The notes under the pieces: model-generated
What the model was told of the DNA's origin: nothing
What the model saw: only the letters and a program-made list of their open reading frames with translations
Databases searched by the model: none
Made by a program: the position numbers and the translations under genes
DNA from: Lacinutrix jangbogonensis
GTDB lineage: Bacteria; Bacteroidota; Bacteroidia; Flavobacteriales; Flavobacteriaceae
Assembly (NCBI RefSeq): GCF_000797445.1
Contig: NZ_JSWF01000028.1
Coordinates: forward strand, 62,001 to 126,000
Direction: 5' to 3'
DNA length: 64,000 bases
Part shown: positions 1 through 9,036 of the stretch, piece by piece
Layout of the letters: each line of letters starts with the position of its first letter
How positions within the stretch are numbered: position 1 is the stretch's first letter

Positions 1-480
1 TCTATGGCAATTGCCTTAAACCAATTGGTGAATTACAACTTAAACGCTTCAATTAAAAACATCTATTTTAAAGCTAAAGCTTATGAGGTTTTGAGTTTGT
101 ATTTTAATAGAAATGAAGATGCAGATATAGAGCAATGTCCATTTTTAGTGGATGAATCTAATGTATTAAAGATTAGAAAGGCTAAGGATATTGTTATTTC
201 TAGAATGGCAGAGCCACCAAGTTTACAAGAATTAGCAGACGAAATTGGATTGACGCTTAAGAAACTTAAGGAAGGTTTTAAGCAAATTTATGGAGACTCT
301 GTTTTTAGCTTTTTGTTAGATTATAAATTGGAAGTTGCCAGAAAATTATTAGAATCTGGAACACATAACGTTAATGAAGTGGGTTTGAAAGTGGGTTATA
401 GTACGTCGAGTCATTTTATAGCGGCTTTTAAAAAGAAGTATGGTACAACTCCTAAAAAGTACGTGCAGTCGATTGGTTAG
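1..480 (+). CDS. AraC-family transcriptional regulator, C-terminal part (5' end outside window)
   Basis: The reading frame is open from the first base, so the start lies outside the window. About 159 codons remain. Residues from about 70 to the end form the double helix-turn-helix of AraC/XylS regulators: the first helix pair around LQELADEIGLTLKKLKEGF and the second around VNEVGLKVGYSTSSHFIAAF, followed by the usual KKYGTTPKKY ending. It should bind DNA as a regulator; the sensing domain is not visible. Its stop overlaps by four bases the stop of the convergent membrane-protein gene. In related flavobacteria a regulator of this type often lies near hemH (established knowledge, from memory); here hemH starts 4.2 kb downstream. 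Family call is firm, target genes unknown. Confidence 0.9.
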   Translation, partial: SMAIALNQLVNYNLNASIKNIYFKAKAYEVLSLYFNRNEDADIEQCPFLVDESNVLKIRKAKDIVISRMAEPPSLQELADEIGLTLKKLKEGFKQIYGDSVFSFLLDYKLEVARKLLESGTHNVNEVGLKVGYSTSSHFIAAFKKKYGTTPKKYVQSIG

Positions 481-1052
481 AATTTTTGAGCTATAAACAC
501 GATTATAAATATCCAACCCAAATATAATATAGAATATCCTAAGCCGTAAAGTGCAGAAATTCGAATATCTCCTTGTGTAATCGCTGCTTTAGTAAATACT
601 AATTTTAATGCTCTAAAAAACAACCAGTATAGCATCATAATTATTATAAATAGTGTAAACCAAAAAGCGATTTCTAATAGAATAAGTAATAAAAAAATCA
701 ATATTGTCATTCCTATCCAAACTAAGACTGACATTATAAACCCACCTATTCCATCTCCACCTTCAAAAATTGGGATAGCTGGTATTTCTCCAGAAGAAGG
801 AATATGATTTCCGACTTCATAACTTTTAAAATTTGGAAAATTATCCTTAAGCCCTATTCCTTTATAGAGGCCATAAGTCATAAATAGAAATAAAACAGTT
901 CCAATTATTGCTAACGAAATATAAAAATTAGATGTAATAGAACGCTCATGATTTTGACCGTTTATATAAACAGTGAGAATCGTGAGTAGAATAACAATTA
1001 TCGAAATAATGAATACAGATTGCCCTTTTAGATATGTTTTTGCAGCTTTCAA
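477..1052 (-). CDS. Conserved-type integral membrane protein of unknown function
   Basis: A 191-residue hydrophobic protein with roughly five membrane segments: about residues 12-30, 45-64, two in the very hydrophobic 100-147 stretch, and 170-190. A soluble loop at 65-98 contains a Gly-rich stretch (EGGDGIGGF). No catalytic motif is evident and I do not recognise the family. The start ATG lies 8 bases after the stop of the upstream TraB C-terminal frame, so the two are probably co-transcribed. Its 3' end overlaps the convergent AraC gene by four bases. Confidence 0.7.
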   Translation of the reverse strand: MKAAKTYLKGQSVFIISIIVILLTILTVYINGQNHERSITSNFYISLAIIGTVLFLFMTYGLYKGIGLKDNFPNFKSYEVGNHIPSSGEIPAIPIFEGGDGIGGFIMSVLVWIGMTILIFLLLILLEIAFWFTLFIIIMMLYWLFFRALKLVFTKAAITQGDIRISALYGLGYSILYLGWIFIIVFIAQKF

Positions 1053-1060
1053 ATTATATG

Positions 1061-2575
1061 TTACCTCAAATTAATGCGCTTTCGCGCCTTATACCTAACA
1101 AATTCTAAAATGTCCTCGATAAGCTCATCTTCTTTTTTGTTTTCATCCATACTCTTTCCATTATAACCAGATTGGAAATAAATAGCTGTAACCAATTCGT
1201 TTTGTTTTTTTGGTTCTAAAAATGCAGCATAATATAGTTTTTTAGAATCTCCATAATCGTTTTTTGTATCCACTTTAAAAAAGTAGATTGTTCCTTTTTT
1301 ACCACTGTCTGTTTTAAACTGTTTTTCGGCTAAAAAAGAAATAGAATCTCTACCTGTTTCAATTTTTACAGTGCTAAATAGATGCGATTTAGCATATTTT
1401 AGTTGGGTAATTTCCTTTGATAAATATGGATTTTTAATACCTAAAGCGTATAGTTTATCAACTAATAGGGCTTGGTTTTTATATTCGTCTAATGTTTTGT
1501 TTTTAAGTTTTATTGGGATTTGTTCTTTTGCTTTTTCTAAAAGCACATAATAGGTTGTTAATGCTTCAGCGTTTTCGCAATCGATAAGCTTATCGAAAAA
1601 CCCTTCAGCTAGCGATTCTTTTCTAAAAGGAAAAATTAGTTTTACATAACTATACAGTGAGCTGTTTCTAGAGCTGTAACCAGATTTCTGACTTAAACTG
1701 CGTTTAATTTCAATTTTTCCATCGTTAATAATAGCTTTTTTGTGCTTTTTATAGTCTTTAGGTTTTATAATACTGCTGTCTTTTAATCGTGCTAATAAAT
1801 TGTAAATGGGTTCTTTATATTCTTGAACACTAGTATATTCTAAAAGTTCAGGAAACAACTCTTTTTTAAGTTCTAAAGAGTCTTTGTAAGTATAGAAAAG
1901 AGACTTTAGAGCATATTGTTCTAGTGGCAAATCTTTTCGCATTAATGCCAAAACATCTTTGTAATATTTCTCTTCTTTTTTATTTAACAATGCTTTTAAA
2001 ATGCTTGTTTGAATTTTTGGATCAGAATAAGAGTTAGCATATAAATCCTTTAAAAAAGGTAAGGCTTTAGTGGCGTTCAACAACATAAGTTCACTAATTA
2101 AATCTGTTTTAATGCTTTCTTTGTTTTCTGGAAAGTCGAAATTTTTAAGCAACTCCATAATGGTATTGGTATGCGATGTATTGAATTTTAATAAATCGTA
2201 AGTATCTATAACAATACTGTCGTCTTTTTTTAGTGCTTCAAAAAACTGTTGTGTTTTATCTTTTAAAACAGTTGCTCCCATCATAGTGTCTATAGGTTTA
2301 AATGTCTCATAAAAGTTTGTGATAAAAGGTGATGGTTTGGTTATAGAATCGTTTAAAGATTTAATTGTAAAGAGCACTCCTTTTTTAAGAATATGCTTCA
2401 CTTTTATAGATTTTGCACTAAGCGAATCTGTAAGTGTGTACCTGTACGTGTAAATATTGTCTTTCTTTGTTTTTTTCTTATTACCAATTTTAAATGGTTT
2501 AGTAGCATCACTTTTATATTTTGGTAATCTCGAATCGTCTATTTCTTGCCACAAACTATCAATATTACTATACAT
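1061..2575 (-). CDS. C-terminal part of a split TraB/GumN-family protein
   Basis: A 504-residue frame that continues the protein encoded just upstream. It is largely alpha-helical with HEAT-like repeats (about residues 150-270) and lacks a signal peptide. Its first ATG at 2575 is not a convincing start: the same frame stays open and protein-like upstream, reading about 40 more residues (for example KANEQVFVNRTKFHDLQ) until an A-rich tract at 2665-2679. There it joins the N-terminal frame if the ribosome moves back one base. Together the two parts give about 1,160 residues, the size I remember for long TraB/GumN proteins of Flavobacteriaceae. Most likely this is not an independent gene. Confidence 0.75.
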   Translation of the reverse strand: MYSNIDSLWQEIDDSRLPKYKSDATKPFKIGNKKKTKKDNIYTYRYTLTDSLSAKSIKVKHILKKGVLFTIKSLNDSITKPSPFITNFYETFKPIDTMMGATVLKDKTQQFFEALKKDDSIVIDTYDLLKFNTSHTNTIMELLKNFDFPENKESIKTDLISELMLLNATKALPFLKDLYANSYSDPKIQTSILKALLNKKEEKYYKDVLALMRKDLPLEQYALKSLFYTYKDSLELKKELFPELLEYTSVQEYKEPIYNLLARLKDSSIIKPKDYKKHKKAIINDGKIEIKRSLSQKSGYSSRNSSLYSYVKLIFPFRKESLAEGFFDKLIDCENAEALTTYYVLLEKAKEQIPIKLKNKTLDEYKNQALLVDKLYALGIKNPYLSKEITQLKYAKSHLFSTVKIETGRDSISFLAEKQFKTDSGKKGTIYFFKVDTKNDYGDSKKLYYAAFLEPKKQNELVTAIYFQSGYNGKSMDENKKEDELIEDILEFVRYKARKRINLR

Positions 2576-4533
2576 CTGAAGGTCGTGAAACTTGGTTCGA
2601 TTAACAAAAACCTGCTCATTTGCTTTAGAATAATAACTTGCGTGCTTGGTTGTTGCTTGGTAGTCTTTTTTCTTTTTTTGTTGTACCTATTATATCTAGA
2701 AATTACGGGTTTAGTGTTTGTTAATACAGTAAAATGAAGCGATGTATCGGTTTTAATTTCAAAGCCGTCGTATATTGTTTCATTAAATTTAAAAGAACTA
2801 AAGAAAGCGTCAGCTTTGTCTTTTTGATTTCCTGAATAACCCAACAAATAATAACTACCATCTTTTACAATGGTTTTTAAATGTATTTTCCTTTTTGAAA
2901 CCGAATCGAATATTGCAATAGCCTCGTAGCTTTTATACTTTCCATTGTTAAATTTACCAGACATATTGTCTTTGATTTTTAAATCTTTAAAAAAACTTTC
3001 TGCAATGTATTTGGCTTCAAAGGCATCTTCTTCAATATAATAGGTGTCTTGATTTACAGATTCCTTTACAAAGTAATAATCGTTTCCAATAGTGCCTTGA
3101 ATTAATTTGTTACCAGCGTTTTTAAGATTGTCCTGTGTGTTGAATTTAGGAAAACGCACTTCATATTTGCCATAAGGAGATTTAAACGTTTCTAGCGTTT
3201 TTGAAGGCGTTTTAAAACGAATAGATTCGAACACCTCTTTTTGGTAGTCTAAAACATAATTTTTAGGTCCTCCAAATTTTATTATGATTACCTCTAAAGG
3301 TGTTTTATAAATATGGTATTTCTGGTAATCCCCTTTTTTTGTTTTATTTAAAATACTTAAACCAGGGAAAGGTGTTGTTATTTTTTCTTTTGAAATAATA
3401 TCTCCTGGAATATCTTCGAACAGAAAATTATCTAAGCGATCTAAAGTAATATCATCTTCAGATGGCAAATAATCGAAGAGATTAAAACGGCTAATGGTTA
3501 AAAAAGCACCATTGGTCATGTCTGGAGAAACAGAGAATTTTTGTCCGTTATAGAAAAATTCTTTTAAGTCGCTAAAACTATTCATAGTTAAAAAACCATC
3601 TGCAGTAGTATATTCTTTTAAAGCGGGAGGTGCAATAAAATCTTCTATAGATTGTTTTTTTGTTTGACCGTTTAGTGTTTGGTCACTTAGCAAAGCTTTT
3701 ACGGTATAACCCTTATTTTTAAGCGATTTTAGCATGCCACGTTCACCAGGTAAATGCGCAGCCCCAACTCCAGCAAATACAGATTGGTTTTGGATAATAC
3801 TATCTAAAACTTTTACCATATTATCATTACGAATGTAAAGCATATTTTCTCTAAAATAGGCTGTGTTCGATGCTTCGCCAATAGAATCTAAAAGTGCTAA
3901 ATTACGTTCGCGATATGTGTTTTCTTGTAGCAAATACGGGCTTTTCTTTTCATAAATTTCCGTTAACCAAGGATCTATTTTTTTCTTGTAAGCGTTTGTG
4001 CTGGCTTTTGTAGTTAAATATTCTGCTTCTTCTATATCTTCGAGACTTACAATAGGTTTGTTTTTCTTTTTTCCAGCTTGGTAAATAAATAGATCAAGAT
4101 AGGTTTCTTCTTCAAAATTGTCTGAACGCGAACTTTTTCTATATAAATAACCATTAAGCATACGATTGTCTTGGCGAATAGCGCCTCTAATTAACAATTC
4201 GTCTGGGTGTTTTAAGCTAAATTTAGACGAGTAGAATCCATCTTTATAGTTGCCGCTAAAGTTTTGAGGTGATAAAATCACGGTTTCATAACTATGGTCT
4301 AACCAGGTTGATGGATCACTTTCTAGTGCAATAACATCACTTTTTGCTAAGGCATCAAAAAAGACATCGTCTAACCTAAAAGCCACCTTTTTACTAACAT
4401 GCATAGTGCCATAGATGTAAGATGATTTTTGTAAACCATTACCAGAAATCTCCCAAAGTAAACTTTGTTCTTGCTCTTGAGAAACACATGTAAACCCGAT
4501 AAATAGAAAAAGTATTAGAAGTATTTTTTGCAT
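2539..4533 (-). CDS. TraB/GumN-family protein, N-terminal part (frame lost at A-rich tract)
   Basis: It begins with a signal peptide (MQKILLILFLFIGFTCVSQ) and a TraB/PrgY/GumN domain at about residues 25-290: the early GTMH motif (YIYGTMHVSKK), the acidic LESDP, and the late VGAAHLPGERG motif, all typical of this putative metallo-hydrolase fold. Residues 300-620 form a Bacteroidetes-type extension. The last about 35 residues (from KKTTKQQ) are unlike the rest and end 37 bases inside the next frame. That indicates the true protein leaves this frame around 2665-2679. Divergent from hemH. The family call is good; the biochemical role in bacteria is unknown. Confidence 0.85.
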   Translation of the reverse strand: MQKILLILFLFIGFTCVSQEQEQSLLWEISGNGLQKSSYIYGTMHVSKKVAFRLDDVFFDALAKSDVIALESDPSTWLDHSYETVILSPQNFSGNYKDGFYSSKFSLKHPDELLIRGAIRQDNRMLNGYLYRKSSRSDNFEEETYLDLFIYQAGKKKNKPIVSLEDIEEAEYLTTKASTNAYKKKIDPWLTEIYEKKSPYLLQENTYRERNLALLDSIGEASNTAYFRENMLYIRNDNMVKVLDSIIQNQSVFAGVGAAHLPGERGMLKSLKNKGYTVKALLSDQTLNGQTKKQSIEDFIAPPALKEYTTADGFLTMNSFSDLKEFFYNGQKFSVSPDMTNGAFLTISRFNLFDYLPSEDDITLDRLDNFLFEDIPGDIISKEKITTPFPGLSILNKTKKGDYQKYHIYKTPLEVIIIKFGGPKNYVLDYQKEVFESIRFKTPSKTLETFKSPYGKYEVRFPKFNTQDNLKNAGNKLIQGTIGNDYYFVKESVNQDTYYIEEDAFEAKYIAESFFKDLKIKDNMSGKFNNGKYKSYEAIAIFDSVSKRKIHLKTIVKDGSYYLLGYSGNQKDKADAFFSSFKFNETIYDGFEIKTDTSLHFTVLTNTKPVISRYNRYNKKRKKTTKQQPSTQVIILKQMSRFLLIEPSFTTFRCIVILIVCGKK
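2665..2671 (-). other. Candidate -1 slippery heptamer A AAA AAG joining the TraB/GumN frames
   Basis: In the upstream frame the codons read AGA AAA AAG ACT. The heptamer A AAA AAG is in the correct phase for -1 frameshifting, and a one-base slip continues as GAC TAC into the downstream frame. It is the same heptamer as the dnaX frameshift site of Escherichia coli (established knowledge). A second A run of seven lies directly upstream (2673-2679). I see no clear stimulatory stem-loop or Shine-Dalgarno element nearby, so a one-base deletion or sequencing error remains equally possible. Confidence 0.45.
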
Positions 4534-4633
4534 TTATTTAATATTAAGGGAATAGTAAATATATTTAATTCGTTGAAACTTACAGTAAAATATAGAATTT
4601 TAACTTGCTTATAACATAAGCAACGTTTTTATC

Positions 4634-4666
4634 TTTGGTTTAATATGTTTTAGTATTGTATTTTTG
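4634..4666 (+). promoter_or_regulatory. Bacteroidetes-type promoter for hemH-hemJ
   Basis: TTTG at 4634-4637, a 21-base spacer, then TATTTTTG at 4659-4666. This fits the -33 TTTG / -7 TAnnTTTG pattern of the Bacteroidetes primary sigma factor. The transcript would start about 50 bases before the hemH ATG. Confidence 0.55.
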
Positions 4667-4722
4667 TAAAAAAGAAAAATGAAGATTTTTCGCCTTAGCG
4701 GAAATGAAAAAAGAAAGTATTG

Positions 4723-5751
4723 ATGAAAGGAACACTACTCGTAAATTTAGGATCACCAGAAAGCCCAGAACCTAAAGATGTAAAAAAATATTTAGGCGAA
4801 TTTTTAATGGATGAGCGCGTTATAGACGTGCCACTTTGGGCCAGAACATTACTCGTTAAGGGTATTATTTTAAATACACGACCAAAAACATCTGCTAAAG
4901 CATATAAAAAGATTTGGTGGGAAAACGGTTCGCCATTAATAGTCTTGTCTGAACAATTACAAGAAAAAGTACAAGAACAACTAGAATTTCCAGTGGCACT
5001 AGCTATGCGTTATGGAAGTATGACCATTAAAAAAGGGTTGCAAGAATTGGTAGATAAAGGTTGTGACGAAGTATTCTTAATTCCATTATATCCACAATTT
5101 GCAATGGCTACAACCGAAACTATTTTAGTTTTAGCCGAAGAAATACGTTCAGAGTTCTTTCCGCAGTTAAAAATTGAGTCTTTAAAACCATTTTATAACA
5201 ACCCAGATTACATTTCTGTTTTAGCAAATAGCATAAAAGAGGACTTAAAAGATAAAGAATACGAACACCTATTATTTTCTTATCATGGTATTCCAGAGCG
5301 ACATATTCGTAAAAGTGACATCACAAAATCGCATTGTAAAATAGATGGTAGTTGCTGTGAAACAGCAAGTAAAGCTCATGAGTTTTGCTATAGACACCAA
5401 TGTAAAGAGGTCACGCGTTTAGTTGGTGAGTATTTAAAATTAGAACCAGACACTTATTCTACATCTTTTCAATCGCGTTTAGGTTTCGATCCTTGGTTGC
5501 AGCCCTATACGGATAGAACTATCGAACGTTTGGGTAAAAAAGGTGTTAAAACAATGGCTATTGCAACGCCTGCATTCGTTAGCGATTGTTTAGAAACCTT
5601 AGAAGAAATTGCTATGGAAGGTGAGGAAATTTTTCATGAAGTAGGCGGAAAAGATTTTACAACAATACCCTGTTTAAATGCCAACGAAGCATGGGTCGCG
5701 TTATTAGCAAAATGGATTAAAGAATGGTCCAAAGCTACAGTTGAAGTTTAA
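4723..5751 (+). CDS. hemH: Ferrochelatase (protoporphyrin/coproporphyrin ferrochelatase)
   Basis: 342 residues, normal for the family. It inserts Fe(II) into the porphyrin ring at the end of heme synthesis. Visible hallmarks are the N-terminal LLVNLGSPESP, the active-site YHGIPERHI (catalytic His188), the STSFQSRLG signature, and the late FVSDCLETLEEI with the conserved acidic residues. Cysteines cluster at 205, 211, 212, 222 and 227, as in ferrochelatases that can carry an iron-sulfur cluster (inference). ATG 4723 is preferred over a TTG one codon earlier. hemJ follows after two bases, forming a terminal heme operon. Confidence 0.96.
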   Translation: MKGTLLVNLGSPESPEPKDVKKYLGEFLMDERVIDVPLWARTLLVKGIILNTRPKTSAKAYKKIWWENGSPLIVLSEQLQEKVQEQLEFPVALAMRYGSMTIKKGLQELVDKGCDEVFLIPLYPQFAMATTETILVLAEEIRSEFFPQLKIESLKPFYNNPDYISVLANSIKEDLKDKEYEHLLFSYHGIPERHIRKSDITKSHCKIDGSCCETASKAHEFCYRHQCKEVTRLVGEYLKLEPDTYSTSFQSRLGFDPWLQPYTDRTIERLGKKGVKTMAIATPAFVSDCLETLEEIAMEGEEIFHEVGGKDFTTIPCLNANEAWVALLAKWIKEWSKATVEV

Positions 5752-5753
5752 TT

Positions 5754-6302
5754 ATGGAATACTATAATTACATAAAAGCACTGCATCTTATTTTTGTAAT
5801 TACATGGTTTGCAGGCTTGTTTTACATTCCAAGACTCTTTGTATATCAAATTGAAGCCTCTTATAAACCATCACCTGAAAAAGAAATATTAGGTAAACAA
5901 TTAAAATTAATGGCAAAACGTTTATGGTCAATTATCGCTTGGCCTTCTGCTATTTTAGCAGTGTTATTTGGTTTAATATTACTCTATTTAAATCCTTATA
6001 TTTTACAAAACGATTGGATGCAAGTAAAACTTGGTTTCGTTGTTCTGCTTATTATTTATCATTTGCAAACTCACGTTTACTTTAATCAATTACAAAACAA
6101 TGTTGTAAAAAAATCTTCTAATTTTATGCGTTTATGGAACGAAGGCGCGACGTTTATTCTTTTTGCCGTTATCTTTTTAGTGCTTTTAAAAAGTGCGTTT
6201 AATTGGATTTTTGGAGTTGCTGGCATTTTTGCTTTGGGACTACTTTTAATGTTGGGTTTTAAGGTTTATAAGACTATTAGAAATAAAAACCCAGAAGCTT
6301 AA
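5754..6302 (+). CDS. hemJ: Protoporphyrinogen IX oxidase HemJ (CopD-like membrane protein)
   Basis: 182 residues with four membrane helices. The N-terminal YIKALHLIFVITWFAGLFY contains the conserved His11 and the motif that identifies HemJ, which oxidises protoporphyrinogen in the inner membrane and probably binds heme. Basic loop residues (QLKLMAKRLW) precede helix 2. It starts two bases after hemH, so the pair makes the two last steps of heme synthesis together. Many databases label this family UPF0093 or CopD-like; the hemH linkage supports HemJ. Confidence 0.88.
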   Translation: MEYYNYIKALHLIFVITWFAGLFYIPRLFVYQIEASYKPSPEKEILGKQLKLMAKRLWSIIAWPSAILAVLFGLILLYLNPYILQNDWMQVKLGFVVLLIIYHLQTHVYFNQLQNNVVKKSSNFMRLWNEGATFILFAVIFLVLLKSAFNWIFGVAGIFALGLLLMLGFKVYKTIRNKNPEA

Positions 6303-6413
6303 AATGAAAAACCCAAATTTCAACATCTAAATCCCAAAAACTATTATTAGAATTTGGAATTTACGCTGAGTATTTTTGGTTTGATTATTGCTATATTTAA
6401 GAAAATTTGATTT

Positions 6414-6797
6414 ATGAGGTTCTTGTTAATTACAGTAGTTATATTCTTCACGTTTAGTAGTGCAATATCCCAGAGTTTAGTTTCGCCAAACAATCTAAAA
6501 CATGGAAAGTGTTATAGTCGTGCCTTTTATTATGAAAAGCCAATTGAGCTAAAAGAAATTGATTGCAATAATTCCAACGGAAAACAATCAAGCGGAATAC
6601 AAGTTTACGACGTTAGAAAAACAGATATAGAAAAGGCTAAGTTTATAGCGTATCAAAAAGAATTATTAGACTTAGGTTACAAGTTAAAAGCAAATGGATT
6701 TATAGATAATCAGACTATAAAAGCACATCACAAATATTTAAAATTCAAAAAGAAGCAAGAAAGAAAAGCTAAACGTAAAAACAGAAAAGCATTATGA
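6414..6797 (+). CDS. Small secreted protein with peptidoglycan-binding-like motif
   Basis: 127 residues with a signal peptide (about 1-19, ending SAISQ). Residues 75-110 (YQKELLDLGYKLKANGF followed by IDNQTIKAH) resemble the three-helix repeat of peptidoglycan-binding domains, but a single short repeat is weak evidence. The tail is very basic (KKKQERKAKRKNRK). Its stop overlaps the start of the following histidine kinase (ATGA), so the two are translationally coupled; it could modulate or report envelope state to that sensor (inference). Confidence 0.7.
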   Translation: MRFLLITVVIFFTFSSAISQSLVSPNNLKHGKCYSRAFYYEKPIELKEIDCNNSNGKQSSGIQVYDVRKTDIEKAKFIAYQKELLDLGYKLKANGFIDNQTIKAHHKYLKFKKKQERKAKRKNRKAL

Positions 6798-8245
6798 AAT
6801 TAAAAAAGCTGTCTTTACGAACCAGAATATTCATAGCTATGATTTTGATGGTATTGCTATCGTCAATTTTAATTGCAGCAGTAGCTATTTATCAATATAA
6901 CGAAGAAACCCAAGATTACCACAAACAGCGTTTAGATAGAAAAGAAACAGCAATTATAAGAAGTTTAGACTTCGTTATTCGTGAAACTACTTTTCCGGTG
7001 ACCACACAAAATGTTCCATTGATCTTTAAAAAGAAAATTTACGAAGTTTCTGAAGTGCACAACATTCAAATTAACCTATACGACCTTGAAGGTGCGTTGC
7101 TCATTTCTTCGAAAGCAGATATAAAGCAAGAGGTTACCGAAAAGTGTTTGGAACCGGATGTTTTAAACACCTTATCTAATACTGCAGAACATCGCTACGA
7201 GGAAAGAAGAGAAGAAGGAGAAGAAACCTTTAGGTCTTCATACCGTTACATTACAGATCTAAAATATAAAGATTTAGCAATCATTAATTTGCCATATTTA
7301 GAGAATGACGATTTTCTTGCAAAGGAACTTAATGAGTTTTTAGCGCGCTTAACTTATACTTCTTTAGTTGTTATGCTAATGGCAGTTGCACTGGCCTTTT
7401 TCTTGTCGCGATACATTACAAAACCAATTAAAGCTATTAGTGAGAAGATGAGTGCCACACGTTTAGAAAAACGTAACGAAAAAATTGTAATTTCTGGAAC
7501 TAGCGAAGAAATTGCTACGCTTGTAGATTCTTATAATGGAATGATAGATGATCTAGAGGAAAGTGCTGTCCAATTAGCAACAAGTGAGCGCGAGCAGGCT
7601 TGGCGAGAAATGGCAAAACAAGTCGCTCATGAAATTAAAAACCCGTTGACTCCAATGCGATTAACGGTTCAAAGTTTTCAACGAAAATTTAACCCTGAAG
7701 ATGAGAATATTCATCAAAAAGTTGATGAATATTCTAAGACTTTAATTCAGCAAATAGATACGATGAGTTCTATTGCAGGCGCTTTTTCAAACTTTGCAAA
7801 AATGCCAGCTCAAAAAAACGAATTGCTTAATGTTGTTGAAGTTGTCGATTTAACACTTGACATTTTTAGCGAAGATTACATCACATTTCAATCTGATAAA
7901 AAAGAAATTATCGCAAAATTTGATAGAACACAACTTATTAGAGTAGTTACTAATTTGATTAAAAACGGTATTCAAGCCATTCCTGAAGGAAAACAGCCTA
8001 AGATAATTGTAAATGTATCCGAAGAAAATGAAATCATAAAAATTACTGTTTCAGATAATGGAATTGGTGTTTCCGAAGAAAATAAACCTAAAATTTTTGA
8101 ACCTAAATTCACAACAAAATCTAGCGGAATGGGACTAGGCCTTCCAATGGTTAAAAATATTGTGGAAACTTACGATGGAACAATTACCTTTGTATCAGAA
8201 AAGGATAAGGGCACAATTTTTACAGTAGCTTTTCCAATACACTAA
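6794..8245 (+). CDS. Membrane sensor histidine kinase (NtrY-like)
   Basis: 483 residues. Membrane helices at about 12-32 and 188-206 enclose a periplasmic sensor of about 150 residues. HAMP at about 207-260, then the H box QVAHEIKNPLTPMRL with phospho-acceptor His279, an N box (NLIKNGIQAI), DNGIGV and the GMGLGLPMV glycine box of the HATPase domain. The HEIKNPLTP form is typical of NtrY/NtrB-like kinases. No response regulator is adjacent, so the partner is elsewhere. It sits between the small secreted protein (4-base overlap) and a crotonase four bases downstream. Confidence 0.92.
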   Translation: MKLKKLSLRTRIFIAMILMVLLSSILIAAVAIYQYNEETQDYHKQRLDRKETAIIRSLDFVIRETTFPVTTQNVPLIFKKKIYEVSEVHNIQINLYDLEGALLISSKADIKQEVTEKCLEPDVLNTLSNTAEHRYEERREEGEETFRSSYRYITDLKYKDLAIINLPYLENDDFLAKELNEFLARLTYTSLVVMLMAVALAFFLSRYITKPIKAISEKMSATRLEKRNEKIVISGTSEEIATLVDSYNGMIDDLEESAVQLATSEREQAWREMAKQVAHEIKNPLTPMRLTVQSFQRKFNPEDENIHQKVDEYSKTLIQQIDTMSSIAGAFSNFAKMPAQKNELLNVVEVVDLTLDIFSEDYITFQSDKKEIIAKFDRTQLIRVVTNLIKNGIQAIPEGKQPKIIVNVSEENEIIKITVSDNGIGVSEENKPKIFEPKFTTKSSGMGLGLPMVKNIVETYDGTITFVSEKDKGTIFTVAFPIH

Positions 8246-8249
8246 AATT

Positions 8250-9032
8250 ATGAATTACGAAAACATACTCTCAGCAAGCCAGAATGGTATAACTACCATA
8301 ACAATAAATAGACCTTCAAAATTGAACGCTTTAAATAAAGCGACTATAGAAGAGCTTCACGAAGCTTTTAAAGCTGCAAATAATGATAAAAAAGTTAAAG
8401 TAATAATCATTACAGGAAGTGGCGAAAAAGCATTTGTTGCTGGAGCAGATATTAGCGAATTTGCTAATTTCAACGTTAAAAACGGTGGAAAACTATCCGC
8501 AAAAGGACAAGAGTTATTATTCGATTTTGTAGAAAATTTAAGTACTCCAGTTATTGCAGCTGTAAATGGTTTTGCACTTGGCGGAGGATTAGAATTAGCA
8601 ATGGCAGCACATTTTAGAATAGCTAGCGATAACGCTAAAATGGGATTACCAGAAGTGTCTTTAGGTGTTATTCCTGGTTATGGTGGAACACAACGTTTAC
8701 CACAATTAGTTGGCAAAGGGCGCGCTATGGAATTAATAATGACCGCTGGAATGATAGATGCAAATACAGCTAAAGATTACGGCCTAGTAAACCACGTAGT
8801 TTCTCAAGACGAGTTAATACCATTAGCAATAAAAATAGCAAGTAAAATAATGCGAAATTCTTCTGTTGCTATTAGTAAAGCAATACAAGCAGTAAATGCA
8901 AATTATAAAGATGGCATTAATGGTTATGAAACAGAAATAGAACAGTTTGGAAATTGTTTTGGAACCGAAGATTTTACGGAAGGTACGACCGCTTTTTTAG
9001 AAAAACGTAAAGCTCAGTTTCCTGGGAAATAA
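8250..9032 (+). CDS. Enoyl-CoA hydratase/isomerase (crotonase) family protein
   Basis: 260 residues of crotonase fold. AGADISEF supplies the oxyanion hole, NGFALGGGLELAM carries the first catalytic Glu, and PEVSLGVIPGYGGTQRL carries the second. Both glutamates being present favours a hydratase acting on short-chain enoyl-CoA. C-terminal FxEKRKAQF ending is typical. Four bases downstream of the histidine kinase, so probably in the same transcript. The exact acyl chain is not evident. Confidence 0.92.
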   Translation: MNYENILSASQNGITTITINRPSKLNALNKATIEELHEAFKAANNDKKVKVIIITGSGEKAFVAGADISEFANFNVKNGGKLSAKGQELLFDFVENLSTPVIAAVNGFALGGGLELAMAAHFRIASDNAKMGLPEVSLGVIPGYGGTQRLPQLVGKGRAMELIMTAGMIDANTAKDYGLVNHVVSQDELIPLAIKIASKIMRNSSVAISKAIQAVNANYKDGINGYETEIEQFGNCFGTEDFTEGTTAFLEKRKAQFPGK

Positions 9033-9036
9033 GTCT

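Noticed and set aside
2546-2737. Short hydrophobic plus-strand frame over the TraB frame junction
   Set aside because: Antisense to the TraB coding sequence; its Leu/Phe/Val-rich translation comes from the complementary A-rich tract.
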